From assembly GCA_002360535.1 (NCBI GenBank), contig DEQR01000043.1, forward strand, positions 77,946-141,945: a stretch of DNA of 64,000 nt, read 5' to 3'. The notes below the pieces were generated by a model. That model searched no databases and was not told the origin of the DNA. It saw nothing but the letters and a program-made list of their open reading frames with translations. This DNA comes from Thiobacillus sp. UBA3361. Lineage in GTDB: Bacteria; Pseudomonadota; Gammaproteobacteria; Burkholderiales; Thiobacillaceae. Positions 34,500 through 45,357 of the stretch are shown piece after piece; within the stretch, counting starts at the first letter, position 1, and each line of letters starts with the position of its first letter. Made by a program: the position numbers and the translations under genes.

Positions 34500-36266
34500 C
34501 TAGAACACCAGGCTGGCGGAGAAGTGCAGGCGCACGCTGCCCGTTTCCACGCCCCGGGCCAGGTCCAGGTTCAGGGGACCGACCGGGCTCTTCCAGCGGG
34601 CGCCGATGCCGTAGCCGGTGCGGAAGGCGAAGTCATCCGGCTCGTCGGTGGCGTCGCCCACGTCCAGGAACAGGGCGCCGCCCCACTGCTCGTCGAACCA
34701 GTGCACATATTCGGCGCTGCCCACCGCCAGCCAGCGGCCGCCCACCACCGCCTGGCCGGCGGGCACGCCGATGCTCTGGTAGGCGTAGCCGCGCACCGAC
34801 TGGTCGCCGCCGGTGCGGAACAGGTAGTCGGTGGGGATGCCCCGGCGGCTGTCGGCCAGCACCGCCCCGGCCTCGCCGCGCAGGATGAGGCCGTCGCGCT
34901 CGCCCAGGGGCTGGAACCAGGTCAGGCGGGCGTAGCCGCGCAGGAAGTCCTGGTCCGACAGCAGGGCCCGGGTGCCGCCACCCAGCTGCAGGCTGAGCAG
35001 GTGGCCCCGGCGCGGGTGGATCAGGTCGTCCACCCGGCGCCAGGTCCAGCTGTAGGCGGCGGTCAGGGCCTGGTTGTTGTCGGTGATGCTGCCGGCCGCC
35101 TCCTGGCGCTCGGTGGTGTAGTCCAGCGCCGCCACGGTCTCGATGTCGCCGCGCAGCTGGGCCCGCTGGGCACCCAGGCGCCAGCCCCGGGTGACCTGGT
35201 CCTCGATGTCGGTGCGCTCATGCTGGAAGCGGAAGCTGTCGCGGTGGCCGTCGGCGTCGGTGGGCAGTTCCAGGCCGGCGCCGGTGGTCTGGCGCTTGGC
35301 GTCGGCGGTCAGCTTGGCGGTCAGGCGCCAGGCCCGCTCCAGCAGGTTCAGGTCGCCATATTCCAGGCTGCCCCGGGGGCCGGCGTCGGAACTGGCGCCC
35401 AAGCCCAGGGCCAGCCGCTTGCTCGGCTTTTCCTCCAGCAGCACCCGCACCGGCACGCGCTCGGGCCGCTCCGGGTCGGTGTCGGCCTGGACGCTGACAC
35501 TGGCGAAGTAGGGACTGTCGCGCAGTCGGGACTGGAGGGTCAGCAGGCGAGCCTGGGAATAGGGCTCGCCGGGCCGGATGGGGTTCAGGCGCTCGATGAC
35601 CTTGCGGGGGTAGCGGGTCAGACTGCTGATCTCCAGCTCGCCCAGGGTGAAGGCGGGGCCGCTGTCCAGCAGCAGGGCCAGGTCGGCCCGGTTGCGCTCC
35701 GGGTCCACCCGGGCCTGGCTGTCGGCGATGGCGGCGGCGGGGTAGGCGCCGCTGAGCAGGGTGAGCAGGGCATTGCGCTTGGCCGTCTCCCAGTCGGCGT
35801 GGCGGAACACCTGCCCGGCGGGCAGCGACCAGTCGCCGCTCAGGCGGCCCAGCATGCGCTCCGCGGCCGGGGCGTCGGCGGTCAGGGCGCCGGCAAGGCG
35901 CAGGTCCAGGCCCGCCACCCGGGTCGGCGCGCCCGGCTCCACCCGCAGGCGCACCCGCCAGGGGCCCGACTCGGCGCCCCCCTCCCGGGCCAGCTCGGCC
36001 GTCACCTGGGCGTTGTAATGGCCCTCGGTCTCCAGCAGGGCCCGCACCCGGCCGGGTGCCTGACCCACCAGGTAGCGCAGCTGGCTCTCCCCCACCTGGG
36101 GGTCATCGCGCCACTGGATGAGGTCCAGGTTGTCGGTGAGCAGGGCGCGCAGGGCCTGGGGCGCCTCCAGGTCAACCTGATAGCCGGCCGCCGACACGGG
36201 CCCGGCCAGGGTCAGGCAGACCAGCAGGGGCAGTCCCCGCCGGGCCCATCGAACACGCCGGCCCAT
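34500..36266 (-). CDS. tamA: Translocation and assembly module protein TamA (BamA/Omp85 family)
   Basis: A 588-residue Omp85 protein. A signal peptide (residues 1-26) precedes three POTRA-like repeats (about 28-270) and a 16-strand barrel. The barrel shows the conserved FRTGGDQSVRGYAYQSIG and the terminal strand LHFSASLVF with C-terminal Phe. Its partner tamB follows. The start at 36266 overlaps the stop of the small membrane gene by one base (TGATG). Confidence 0.93.
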   Translation of the reverse strand: MGRRVRWARRGLPLLVCLTLAGPVSAAGYQVDLEAPQALRALLTDNLDLIQWRDDPQVGESQLRYLVGQAPGRVRALLETEGHYNAQVTAELAREGGAESGPWRVRLRVEPGAPTRVAGLDLRLAGALTADAPAAERMLGRLSGDWSLPAGQVFRHADWETAKRNALLTLLSGAYPAAAIADSQARVDPERNRADLALLLDSGPAFTLGELEISSLTRYPRKVIERLNPIRPGEPYSQARLLTLQSRLRDSPYFASVSVQADTDPERPERVPVRVLLEEKPSKRLALGLGASSDAGPRGSLEYGDLNLLERAWRLTAKLTADAKRQTTGAGLELPTDADGHRDSFRFQHERTDIEDQVTRGWRLGAQRAQLRGDIETVAALDYTTERQEAAGSITDNNQALTAAYSWTWRRVDDLIHPRRGHLLSLQLGGGTRALLSDQDFLRGYARLTWFQPLGERDGLILRGEAGAVLADSRRGIPTDYLFRTGGDQSVRGYAYQSIGVPAGQAVVGGRWLAVGSAEYVHWFDEQWGGALFLDVGDATDEPDDFAFRTGYGIGARWKSPVGPLNLDLARGVETGSVRLHFSASLVF

Positions 36267-36451
36267 CAAACCACGCGGTTGCGGAAATAGCGCAGCAGCT
36301 CCCATACCGGCAGGGCGGTCAGGCCGCCCACCAGGCCGGCCAGGTAGCTGGGCAGGGGGAAGTCGAAGCTGGCAATCCACAAACGGCCGGCGGCGAAGCT
36401 GGCGAGCAGCATGGCGATCAGGGTGATGAGCAGTCGGTGCCAGAGTTTCAT
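36266..36451 (-). CDS. Small membrane protein between rtcB and tamA
   Basis: A 61-residue protein with two hydrophobic helices (WHRLLITLIAMLLASFAAG and SYLAGLVGGLTALPVWELL). No family recognised. The start is the ATG at 36451, preceded by AGGA and a run of A; a TTG codon 15 bases upstream is less likely. It is 11 bases after rtcB and coupled to tamA, so it may be an accessory of the Tam complex or simply an operon passenger. Confidence 0.68.
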   Translation of the reverse strand: MKLWHRLLITLIAMLLASFAAGRLWIASFDFPLPSYLAGLVGGLTALPVWELLRYFRNRVV

Positions 36452-36462
36452 TTTTTTTCCTA

Positions 36463-37896
36463 TCAACCTTTGATGCAGACCTTGGGCCGCAGCTGGGCCA
36501 CCCGTCGGGCCAGTCCGGCCTTTTCCGTGGCCTCGGCCACCAGGTCCACGTCCTTGTAGGCGCCGGGCGCCTCCTCGGCTGCGCCGCGCAGGGAACGGGC
36601 GCGAATGAGTATGCCTTGGTCGGCCAGTTCCCTGATCAGTTCCCGCCCCTGCCAGCGCTTCAGGGCGGCATTGCGGCTCATGGCGCGGCCGGCGCCGTGG
36701 CTGGCGGAGGACCAGGCCCGGTTCTCGCTCTCCGCCGTGCCGGCCAGGATCCAGGAGCCGGTGCCCATGCTGCCGCCGATGATCACCGGCTGACCCGAGT
36801 TGCGGTATTCCTCCGGCAGGGCCGGGTGGCCGGGGCCGAAGGCGCGCGTGGCGCCCTTGCGGTGCACGTGCAGCCAGCGCGGCTGGCCGCCCACCAGGTG
36901 GCGCTCGCGCTTGCAGGTGTTGTGGGAGATGTCGTACAGGGTGGCGAGCCGGGCGCCGGACAGCACGTCGGCGAACACCTCCCGGGTCAGGCCGGTGAGT
37001 ATCTGCCGGTTGGCCAGGGCGATGTTGATGGCCGCGTTCATGGCGCCCAGGTATTGCCGGCCCTCGGGCGAGTGGATCGGGGCGCAGGCCAGTTCGCGGT
37101 CGGGCAGGTCGATGCCCAGCCGGCCGGCGGCGCGGGCCAGGCTGACCAGGTAGTCGGTGCCGATCTGGTGCCCCAGGCCCCGCGAGCCGCAGTGGATGGA
37201 GATGACGATCTGGCCTTCCGAAAGGCCAAAGGCGCGGGCGGCGGCGACGTCGTAAATCCGCTCCACCACCTGCACTTCCAAGTAGTGGTTGCCCGAGCCC
37301 AGGGTGCCCATTTCGCCGCGCTGGCGCTTCTTGGCGGTGTCGGAGACGCAGGTGGGGTCGGCGCCGTCCACCCGGCCGTGTTCCTCGATGAAGGCGAGGT
37401 CGTCTTCGCTACCGTAACCCTGGCGCACCGCCCAGCCGGCGCCTTCCAGCATGATCCGGTCCAGCTCGGGTACCGGCAGCTTCAGCTCCCCCTCCTCCCC
37501 CACCCCGGCGGGGATGGCCCGGAACAGGGCGTCGGCCAGTTTCGGGAAGTGGGGTGCGGCGTCTTTCAGGGTGAGGTCAGTGCGCAGGCAGCGGATGCCG
37601 CAGGAGATGTCGAAACCCACCCCTCCGGCCGAGACGATGCCGCCCTGCTCGGCATCGAAGGCCGCCACCCCGCCGATGGGGAAGCCGTAGCCCCAGTGGG
37701 CGTCGGGCATGGTCATGGCGGCGCCCACCAGGCCGGGCAAGCGGGCGACGTTGCCGATCTGCTCCAGCACCTTGTCGTCCATGGTCTCCAGCAGGGGAGC
37801 GCTGCCGTACAGGAGCACCTCGGCCCGCGACTCCTCCGGCCCCCTGGGGACGGTGTAGGAGAACGCATCCACCCTGCGTAAACGGCTCATGTCCAT
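36463..37896 (-). CDS. rtcB: RNA-splicing ligase RtcB
   Basis: A 477-residue RtcB that joins RNA 3'-phosphate (or 2',3'-cyclic phosphate) ends to 5'-OH ends with GTP and Mn2+. Visible motifs include GGVGFDISCGIRC (metal Cys), HCGSRGLGHQ (metal His) and SHGAGRAMSR, whose His is the guanylylated residue. It repairs tRNA or rRNA breaks in bacteria. It heads the rtcB-small protein-tamA-tamB unit. Its activator archease is encoded about 4.5 kb away at 42409-42816. The usual rtcR regulator is not in the window. Confidence 0.95.
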   Translation of the reverse strand: MDMSRLRRVDAFSYTVPRGPEESRAEVLLYGSAPLLETMDDKVLEQIGNVARLPGLVGAAMTMPDAHWGYGFPIGGVAAFDAEQGGIVSAGGVGFDISCGIRCLRTDLTLKDAAPHFPKLADALFRAIPAGVGEEGELKLPVPELDRIMLEGAGWAVRQGYGSEDDLAFIEEHGRVDGADPTCVSDTAKKRQRGEMGTLGSGNHYLEVQVVERIYDVAAARAFGLSEGQIVISIHCGSRGLGHQIGTDYLVSLARAAGRLGIDLPDRELACAPIHSPEGRQYLGAMNAAINIALANRQILTGLTREVFADVLSGARLATLYDISHNTCKRERHLVGGQPRWLHVHRKGATRAFGPGHPALPEEYRNSGQPVIIGGSMGTGSWILAGTAESENRAWSSASHGAGRAMSRNAALKRWQGRELIRELADQGILIRARSLRGAAEEAPGAYKDVDLVAEATEKAGLARRVAQLRPKVCIKG

Positions 37897-38047
37897 GTTC
37901 TGGTTTCCCTTTGGTCGGCGCCCGCTTCCCCGTCCCCGTATCTCAAGGACGCGGCAGCGTCCGCCGCTGCTTTCAGCATAACCCAGTCATGGAAGAGGCC
38001 AAGACCCGCGCGCCGCGCGCCCCCGTGCGCGGCGGCCTGCGGGGGCG

Positions 38048-38995
38048 TCAGCCCCCCGCCCCGCCGAGCAGGGAACGGCCCAACTCGAATTCCAGCTGCT
38101 GAAGCTCCCACTGGGCCTCGCCATGGGTAGAGTCGAGCTCCAGGGCACGCTGGAAGCTCCTGGCGGCCTCATCCGACCGCCCCAGGCCCAGGCTGGAGCG
38201 GCCCAGGGCCATCCAGGATTCCGGATTGTCCGGCTCCTTGCGGGTCCACTCCGCGGCCAGGTCCGCGAGAGGCTCCCATTTCTTTTTCGCGCCCAGGGCA
38301 CAGGCGGTGAGGAAATAGCCACTGTCCTTGGTGGGACGTTCCCAAAAGGTCTGCCCGGCATCGATGACCTGCGCGCCATCCCGCACCAGGCCGCGCAACC
38401 AGCCCACCGGGAGGGCGAAGTGGAAATTCCCTCCGGCACCGGACTTGAAGGTCAGTACGCCCACCAGACGGCCGGCCGTATCGAACAGGCCGCCCCCGCT
38501 CGCCCCCCGGTCGAAGCCGGCTGACACCTGGATCACCCGTCCCCCGTCGCAAGGACACTGATGCAACCCCTTGATGTCACCGCTGCTCACCGTCAGCCGG
38601 CCGCCCGTATAACCCACGGCCTGGACCGGCATGCCCACCCGCATCGCCCCCGCATCCAACATGGGCATGGGCTGCCAGCGATGGTCGGGGACCTCCAGGA
38701 AGCACAGGTCGCGATAGGCGTCGCCGCTGCCCAGGCTGGCCCGCCATCGCTGCCCGGGCACGGACACCCAGATCTCCGCGGCGTCGCGAATCACGTGGCA
38801 GTTGGTCACCACCCGGTTGCCCACCAGAGGAACCGCCGAACCCATCTCCCGGTTCCCGTTCTGGCGGGTCACCTCCACCTTGAGCACACGACTGCTCCAA
38901 TCGATCTGCGCTTCGGCCCTGGCGGCCGCCAGGAGCATAAGGCTTCCCCCCATCGCCAGGCCCATCACCCGCCAACCACCGCTCAGCGTCCTCAT
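38048..38995 (-). CDS. Periplasmic trypsin-like serine protease with TPR domain
   Basis: A 315-residue exported protein with a signal peptide (about residues 1-29, ending ARAEA). The chymotrypsin-fold triad is visible: His67 in VVTNCHVI, Asp96 in YRDLCFLEV and Ser166 in FDRGASGGGLFD. Residues 235-305 form two TPR-like units (PDNPESWMALGRSSLGLGR, DEAARSFQRALELD). The second ATG (38995) is preferred because GGAGG sits 8 bases before it. It resembles HtrA-type catalytic domains but lacks PDZ. Substrate unknown. Confidence 0.85.
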   Translation of the reverse strand: MRTLSGGWRVMGLAMGGSLMLLAAARAEAQIDWSSRVLKVEVTRQNGNREMGSAVPLVGNRVVTNCHVIRDAAEIWVSVPGQRWRASLGSGDAYRDLCFLEVPDHRWQPMPMLDAGAMRVGMPVQAVGYTGGRLTVSSGDIKGLHQCPCDGGRVIQVSAGFDRGASGGGLFDTAGRLVGVLTFKSGAGGNFHFALPVGWLRGLVRDGAQVIDAGQTFWERPTKDSGYFLTACALGAKKKWEPLADLAAEWTRKEPDNPESWMALGRSSLGLGRSDEAARSFQRALELDSTHGEAQWELQQLEFELGRSLLGGAGG

Positions 38996-39035
38996 CGGCC
39001 CATCCTCCATCCGGACATTCGCCTCACCTTCGGCC

Positions 39036-40406
39036 TCAGGCCGCCACGGGCAGGCACACCCGGCAGCGCGTGCCCTTCGCCGCGCTGCTGGTCAGCCAGA
39101 TCCGGCCGCCGTGTTCCTCGATGACCCGCTTGGCCATGGGCAAACCCAACCCCGAGCCCAGGGACTTGCTGGTCACGAAGGCGTCGAAGATCCGGGCGAG
39201 CGCCTCAACGGGTATGACCGGCCCGTCGTTGATAAGGTCCAGGATCAGTTCATCCCCCCGGCTTGCCAGACGGATGCGTATCCGCCCGCCCCAGGGGGAA
39301 GCCTCGACCGCGTTCTTCAGGAGATTGATCAGGGCCTGGCTCATCAGCCGGCCGTCCAACCGCGCCGGCGGACAGTCCGGGCAGGTGGCGCGCTCGATGC
39401 GCAGCGCCTGCCCGGCCAACACGGGCTCCAACAGGTCCAGGACGCGGTCCAGCAATGCGTCCAGGGCGAGGGGCTCGGCATCGGGCCTGACCGGGCGCAC
39501 CATGTCCAGGGTCTCGGAAAGCAGGCCGTCCATGCGCTCCAGCTGCTCCAGGACCAGATCCAGCTTGCGCCCCTGGCGATCATCGAGCTGCCGGGAAGCC
39601 GCCAGATCGGTCAGACCCAACTTCATTGCCGCGAGGGGATTGCGCAACTCATGGGTCAGCAGGCAGGCGGTTTGCCCCACGGCCGCCAGGCGGGCCTCGC
39701 GCACCACCTCGGCCTGGGCGGCGGTGAGCCGCTCCGTCAGGGTCCGCGCCTCCCTCTCCAGCGCCCGCTCATAGCCGCGTCCCAGGCCCCTGACAACCAG
39801 AAAACCCAGCACGGCGATGGCCGCCGCCATGGCGGCGACGACGACAAGCAGACGCTGGGTGAGTGCCGCCTCGATGGCGCCGGTCTCATGCATGCCGCTT
39901 TCCACGCCCAGGGTCCAGCGCGCATCGACCGCCGTAAGATAGAGCAGGATGGGCTCGCCGCGAGGATCGACGGCCCGCAGCGCGCCCGACCAGTCTGCCG
40001 GCCCGGCGCCATCCAGGCGGGCGGGGCCGCGGAACAACTGGTCCGGCCGCGGATAGGCCGCCGGGAACAAATGGTCCGAGTGGGCAAGCACCCGCTCCGC
40101 CGGCCTGTCGATGAGAAAGATGGCGTATCCGAAAGCGCCGGCCACCCGGGTGCGGTCGCGGAACCGCTCCAGCACCTCCGCCTCGGACAGGCCCTGGGCC
40201 ATCAATTTGCGCAGGGAGGACAGGGTACGGCGGGCGATCTCCCGGTTGTGATCGACGCCGTGCAGGTTGAGATGCCAAGCCATCAGGTCCAGCACCTCCC
40301 GGCGGGCCGCGAGACCGGCGCTGCCGGCGATCAGCAGCACCAGGAACAGACTCAGCCAAGTCACCCACGCCGCCCGCCGCCCCGCCTTGGCGAAGCCGTT
40401 CCCCAT
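39036..40406 (-). CDS. Membrane sensor histidine kinase
   Basis: A 456-residue kinase with two membrane helices (about 13-33 and 184-205) enclosing a periplasmic sensor domain of about 150 residues. The dimerisation/phosphoacceptor motif LTHELRNPLAAM places the His at residue 252. ATP-binding boxes are visible: LINLLKNAVEASP (N box) and GSGLGLPMAKRVIEEHGG (G boxes). It is divergently transcribed from the sigma-54 activator at 40489 with an 82-base gap, so the two likely form a two-component system of the DctB/ZraS kind. The ligand is unknown. Confidence 0.9.
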   Translation of the reverse strand: MGNGFAKAGRRAAWVTWLSLFLVLLIAGSAGLAARREVLDLMAWHLNLHGVDHNREIARRTLSSLRKLMAQGLSEAEVLERFRDRTRVAGAFGYAIFLIDRPAERVLAHSDHLFPAAYPRPDQLFRGPARLDGAGPADWSGALRAVDPRGEPILLYLTAVDARWTLGVESGMHETGAIEAALTQRLLVVVAAMAAAIAVLGFLVVRGLGRGYERALEREARTLTERLTAAQAEVVREARLAAVGQTACLLTHELRNPLAAMKLGLTDLAASRQLDDRQGRKLDLVLEQLERMDGLLSETLDMVRPVRPDAEPLALDALLDRVLDLLEPVLAGQALRIERATCPDCPPARLDGRLMSQALINLLKNAVEASPWGGRIRIRLASRGDELILDLINDGPVIPVEALARIFDAFVTSKSLGSGLGLPMAKRVIEEHGGRIWLTSSAAKGTRCRVCLPVAA

Positions 40407-40488
40407 CCTCGCCTCCAATGTTGAGTTGATTAGTTGGGTTTTATGATCCACATAATAGACATGAATCCGTGAATGATCGGGGGGCGAC

Positions 40489-41844
<1,356 letters not shown>

Positions 41845-41970
41845 GTGTCGTAACGCTTCGTTCAATTCTTCGCCGCCGCCCCGCATCGAAACGTTCAACC
41901 CAGGCCGGAAGCTCAACCCTCGCCTGGCGCAAGGCCCGGAAATGGTTGACTTTATTTGTCCAGTACTTCC

Positions 41971-41986
41971 TGGCACGCTCCCTGCT
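41971..41986 (+). promoter_or_regulatory. Sigma-54 (RpoN) promoter of the small exported protein
   Basis: TGGCACGCTCCCTGCT matches the RpoN consensus TGGCACGN4TTGCW at all positions but one. The invariant GG (41972-41973) and GC (41984-41985) are 10 bases apart. Predicted transcription start is near 41997, about 60 bases before the ATG at 42056. The sigma-54 activator gene ends just upstream. This is the strongest promoter call in the window. Confidence 0.8.
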
Positions 41987-42055
41987 CATGTCAACGCGCC
42001 AGCCGAAAAACAACCCGCTGGCAAACCAACGACATTTCGGAGAAGGAGGTCAGAC

Positions 42056-42337
42056 ATGAACAAGCTCATCGCCATCACCGCCGCCAGCCTGTTGAGCACC
42101 GCCGCCTGGTCCAACGACATTTTCCGCGGCAACCCCGACACCATGGACCATGTGCTGCTGGACAATAGCACCATGAATGCCCGCGCCGAGAAGGGCGAGG
42201 GCGACTTCTACGGTACCTCCCTGGAGGCCTGGGGCGGCAGCGTCAACTCGGGTTCCGCGGCCGCTGAGAAGGGCAACGGCAATGCCGACGAATACGGCAG
42301 TGTCATCTTCGATGTGCGCCCCGACCTGATCCGTTAG
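42056..42337 (+). CDS. Small exported protein under sigma-54 control, unknown
   Basis: A 93-residue protein with a Sec signal peptide (residues 1-19, ending TAAWS). The mature part is hydrophilic and Gly/Asn/Ser-rich, with RGNPDTMDHVLLDNSTM, EKGEGDFYGTS and a C-terminal SVIFDVRPDLIR. No Cys and no recognised domain. GGAGAAGGAGG provides a very strong ribosome site before the ATG at 42056. With a sigma-54 promoter, strong ribosome site and its own terminator, it is built for high, inducible expression. Confidence 0.8.
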   Translation: MNKLIAITAASLLSTAAWSNDIFRGNPDTMDHVLLDNSTMNARAEKGEGDFYGTSLEAWGGSVNSGSAAAEKGNGNADEYGSVIFDVRPDLIR

Positions 42338-42353
42338 TTCCATCCGACCCAGC

Positions 42354-42384
42354 AACAGGCCACGCCCGAGGGCGTGGCCTGTTT
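42354..42384 (+). terminator. Rho-independent terminator of the small exported protein
   Basis: A perfect 14-bp stem AACAGGCCACGCCC / GGGCGTGGCCTGTT with a 3-base loop, ending in TTT. It lies 17 bases beyond the stop at 42337 and could also stop the convergent archease transcript. Confidence 0.88.
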
Positions 42385-42408
42385 ACATCCGGGCCGCGTG
42401 GCGGGCAT

Positions 42409-42816
42409 TCAGACATCCACCACGCAGCGCACCCGCCAGCGCTTGCCGTCCTGTTCCACTTTGAGCTGGGTGAGGGTCGCCCCCTTGACCTCAGTGCCCC
42501 GCTCGGCGCCCTTCTTCCAGGGCATGCCCCAGCCTTCGCCGCTGTAGTGGTCCCCGTCACGCCGCAACTGGAAGCTGCCCAGCACCAGTCCGGCCAGGCG
42601 CGCCTGGGCAAGCAGGCGGTTGAGCCATTCCACCAGGGCCAGTTCCGCGTCAGGTTCCTCGAAATCCACGTTCACCCGGTGCTCGGGCAGGATCAGGGAG
42701 GGATGGGTCATGATGGCGAACATGGCGCAGGCGGCGTTCTCGAAGGCCGCTTCCTGGGTCTTGCCCGTGGCCTCGATGCCGATGTCCGCTTCGTGGTCGA
42801 AATAGCTGTATTTCAT
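42409..42816 (-). CDS. Archease, RtcB activator
   Basis: A 135-residue archease. Family features are the N-terminal YSYFDHEADIGIEATG, the EAAFENAACAMFAIMT helix and the central AELALVEWLNRLLAQA. Archease promotes guanylylation and multiple turnover of RtcB. Here it stands alone on the minus strand, about 4.5 kb from rtcB, with unrelated neighbours between. Length and motifs are complete. Confidence 0.92.
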   Translation of the reverse strand: MKYSYFDHEADIGIEATGKTQEAAFENAACAMFAIMTHPSLILPEHRVNVDFEEPDAELALVEWLNRLLAQARLAGLVLGSFQLRRDGDHYSGEGWGMPWKKGAERGTEVKGATLTQLKVEQDGKRWRVRCVVDV

Positions 42817-42880
42817 ATCTGCGCCCCTGGATTAAGGCATTATTGCACCGTACCCAACATCCCTGCCCCCGTCTGCCAGC

Positions 42881-44128
42881 ATGATACGGACTCCGGCCCT
42901 GCGCGTGCTCCTCGTCGAGGACTCCCCAACCGCGGCCGCAGCCATCGTCCATGCCCTCCAACAGGCCGGGCACCACGTCGCCCACGCCCTGACCGCGGAA
43001 CAGGGGTTGGAGATATTCCAGCAGGAGCCGCCCGATCTCATCCTGATGGACGTGATCCTGCCCGGCATGGACGGCTTCGAGGCCGCCCGACGAATCAAGG
43101 CGGCACGCTCGGACAATTGGATTCCCCTGATCATGATGACCGCACAGGACAGCGACGCGGACATCATCGCCGGGCTGGAGGCGGGGGCCGACGAATATCT
43201 CCCGAAGCCCGTGAATCTCGACGTACTGGTGGCCCGCATGCGCGCCATGCAGCGCATCGCGACCATCCAGAGGACTCTGGCGGCGATCATCGACAACATC
43301 ACGGAGGGCGTGATCGCCATCGACACGGCAGGTGCCATCCAGCTGTACAACGGCTCGGCGGAACGCATCTTCGGCTACCCTCCCCTGGAGGTCATGGGCC
43401 GCAACGTCAGCATGCTCATGCCGCCTCCCTACAAGGAGGCCCACGACGGCTACCTGGCGCGCTTTCTGAAGACCCGCGAACCGCGCATCATTGGCAACGG
43501 CCGCCAGGTGGAGGGTCGGCGCAAGAGCGGGGAGGTCTTCCCCATGTACCTGGGGGTGAACAGCGTCCCGACGCCTGAAGGGGAGATGTTCGTCGGCGTG
43601 GTGCGGGACATCTCCACCGAGGTAGCGGCCCAGGAGCGCATCGAGCATCTGGCCTGGCATGATTCGCTGACCGGCCTGGCGAACCGCGCCAGCTTCCATG
43701 CCGATCTGGAAGAAGCCCTCCGCAACCGGGCGCCGTTCTCGCTCATGTTCATCGACCTGGACGGCTTCAAGGAGGTCAACGACGACCTGGGCCACGAGGC
43801 GGGCGACGATGTGCTGGTGACCGTGGCGCGGCGTATGCGCCATGTGCTCAAGCCGCGCGACCTGCTGGCGCGGATGGGCGGGGACGAGTTTGCCATCCTG
43901 CTCTGGCAGGTCAGGGACGGCGATACCCTGCGCGCCATCTCCGAACGCCTGCTGGCCGGCATCCGTCTGCCCATCTACTGCGGGGGCCGCGCAGTGAAGG
44001 TCAGCGCCAGCATCGGTGGATTGCTTCCCAGGGCGGATGGCGCGACCGCCTCCATCGTCCTGTCGCACGCGGACAAGCTCATGTACACCGCCAAGAGGGC
44101 CGGCAAGAACCGGGTGGCCATCGCCTGA
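42881..44128 (+). CDS. REC-PAS-GGDEF diguanylate cyclase response regulator
   Basis: A 415-residue cytoplasmic protein: receiver domain (residues 5-120, phosphoacceptor Asp57 in LILMDVILPGMDG), PAS domain (about 130-250, IIDNITEGVIAID, RIFGYPPLEVMGRN), and GGDEF domain (about 255-415) with an intact active site RMGGDEFAIL and the upstream HDSLTGLANRASF. It should make c-di-GMP when phosphorylated or when its PAS ligand is sensed. No kinase is adjacent. The YcgR-like protein at 8708 is the only c-di-GMP receptor in the window. Confidence 0.93.
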   Translation: MIRTPALRVLLVEDSPTAAAAIVHALQQAGHHVAHALTAEQGLEIFQQEPPDLILMDVILPGMDGFEAARRIKAARSDNWIPLIMMTAQDSDADIIAGLEAGADEYLPKPVNLDVLVARMRAMQRIATIQRTLAAIIDNITEGVIAIDTAGAIQLYNGSAERIFGYPPLEVMGRNVSMLMPPPYKEAHDGYLARFLKTREPRIIGNGRQVEGRRKSGEVFPMYLGVNSVPTPEGEMFVGVVRDISTEVAAQERIEHLAWHDSLTGLANRASFHADLEEALRNRAPFSLMFIDLDGFKEVNDDLGHEAGDDVLVTVARRMRHVLKPRDLLARMGGDEFAILLWQVRDGDTLRAISERLLAGIRLPIYCGGRAVKVSASIGGLLPRADGATASIVLSHADKLMYTAKRAGKNRVAIA

Positions 44129-44196
44129 ACGGGCTTCGGCGGGGGTCGCGCCGGAGGCTATAATTCGCGCTTTCCCAAGCTCGCCAGCTGAAAACC

Positions 44197-45301
44197 ATGG
44201 ACGCGGAACGCATCAACCAGATCGAAAACACCCTCGAAGACCTGAAGCGCCGGGGGCAGCAACTACGGGGGTATCTTTGACTACCCTGCCAAGCGTGACC
44301 GCCTGGAGGAGGTGATCCGCATCGCCGAGGATCCGGCCCTCTGGAACGACCCGGAGAAGGCCCAGGAGATCGGCAAGGAGCGCAAGGCCCTGGAGGCCGT
44401 GGTCCTGACCCTGGAGATGATCGACCGGGAGCTGGCCGGTGCGACCGAGCTGTTCGAACTGGCCAGCGCCGAGAACGACGCCGACACCCTGGAGGCGGTG
44501 GCGGCCGACGCGGAGAAGGTGTGCGCCCAGGTGGAGGCCCTGGAGTTCCGGCGCATGTTCGCCAACCCCATGGACCCCAGCCCCTGCTTCATCGAGATCA
44601 ACGCCGGCGCCGGCGGCACCGAGGCCCAGGACTGGGCCGGTATGCTGGAGCGCATGTACCTGCGCTACTGCGAGCGCAAGGCGTTCAAGACCGAACTTCT
44701 GGAAGAGTCCGAGGGCGAGGTGGCGGGCATCAAGAGCGCCACCATCCGCGTCGATGGCGAATACGCCTACGGCTTCCTGCGCACCGAGGTGGGCGTGCAC
44801 CGGCTGGTCCGGAAGTCGCCCTACGACTCCAACGCCCGGCGCCACACCAGCTTCGCCAGCGTGTACGTCTATCCGGAGATCGACGACAGCATCGAGATCG
44901 ACATCAACCCGGCCGACGTGCGCACCGACACCTACCGGGCCAGCGGCGCCGGCGGCCAGCACATCAACAAGACCGACTCGGCGGTACGCCTGACCCACAT
45001 CCCCACCGGCATCGTCGTGCAGTGCCAGAACGACCGCTCCCAGCACCGCAACCGGGACGAGGCCTGGAAGATGCTGCGCGCGAGGCTGTACGAACTGGAA
45101 CTGCGCACCCGCCAGGCCGAGCAGCAGAAACTGGAGGACGCCAAGACCGACATCGGCTGGGGCCACCAGATCCGCAGCTACGTGCTGGACCAGAGCCGCA
45201 TCAAGGACCTGCGCACAAATTACGAGGTGGGCAACACCCAGGCGGTGCTGGACGGCGACCTGGACGACTTCATCCAGGCGAGCCTGAAGCAGGGGGTCTG
45301 A
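44197..45301 (+). CDS. prfB: Peptide chain release factor 2 (programmed +1 frameshift)
   Basis: A 367-residue RF2 made from two frames: codons 1-27 from ATG 44197, then a +1 shift at CTT TGA and continuation from 44279 to the stop at 45299-45301. RF2 releases peptides at UGA and UAA. The catalytic SGAGGQHINKTDSAVR loop is complete. The codon-recognition tripeptide reads SPY (in RKSPYDSNARRH) where E. coli RF2 has SPF. Autoregulation through the in-frame UGA is expected as in E. coli. lysS, often next to prfB, is 12 kb away here. Confidence 0.97.
44263..44281 (+). promoter_or_regulatory. prfB programmed +1 frameshift site
   Basis: The sequence CTACGGGGGTATCTTTGAC holds the three classic elements: an internal Shine-Dalgarno-like GGGGG, the slippery CTT codon, and TGA followed by C. 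The TGA is at 44278-44280. When RF2 is scarce the ribosome slips forward one base and reads GAC (44279-44281). Confidence 0.95.
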
Positions 45302-45357
45302 AGCGAAACCACCCGGGGCATGCCCGGGTGGTGAGTCTTGCGCAGGCGGTCAGGCGG

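Noticed and set aside
32952..36290. A 1112-codon plus-strand open frame
   Set aside because: It is the antisense of tamB and tamA, has shadow-like Gln/Gly/Ala-rich composition and no domain.
45308..45332. Hairpin ACCACCCGGG / CCCGGGTGGT after prfB as a terminator
   Set aside because: The stem is good but no T-run follows on either strand, so factor-independent termination is doubtful.
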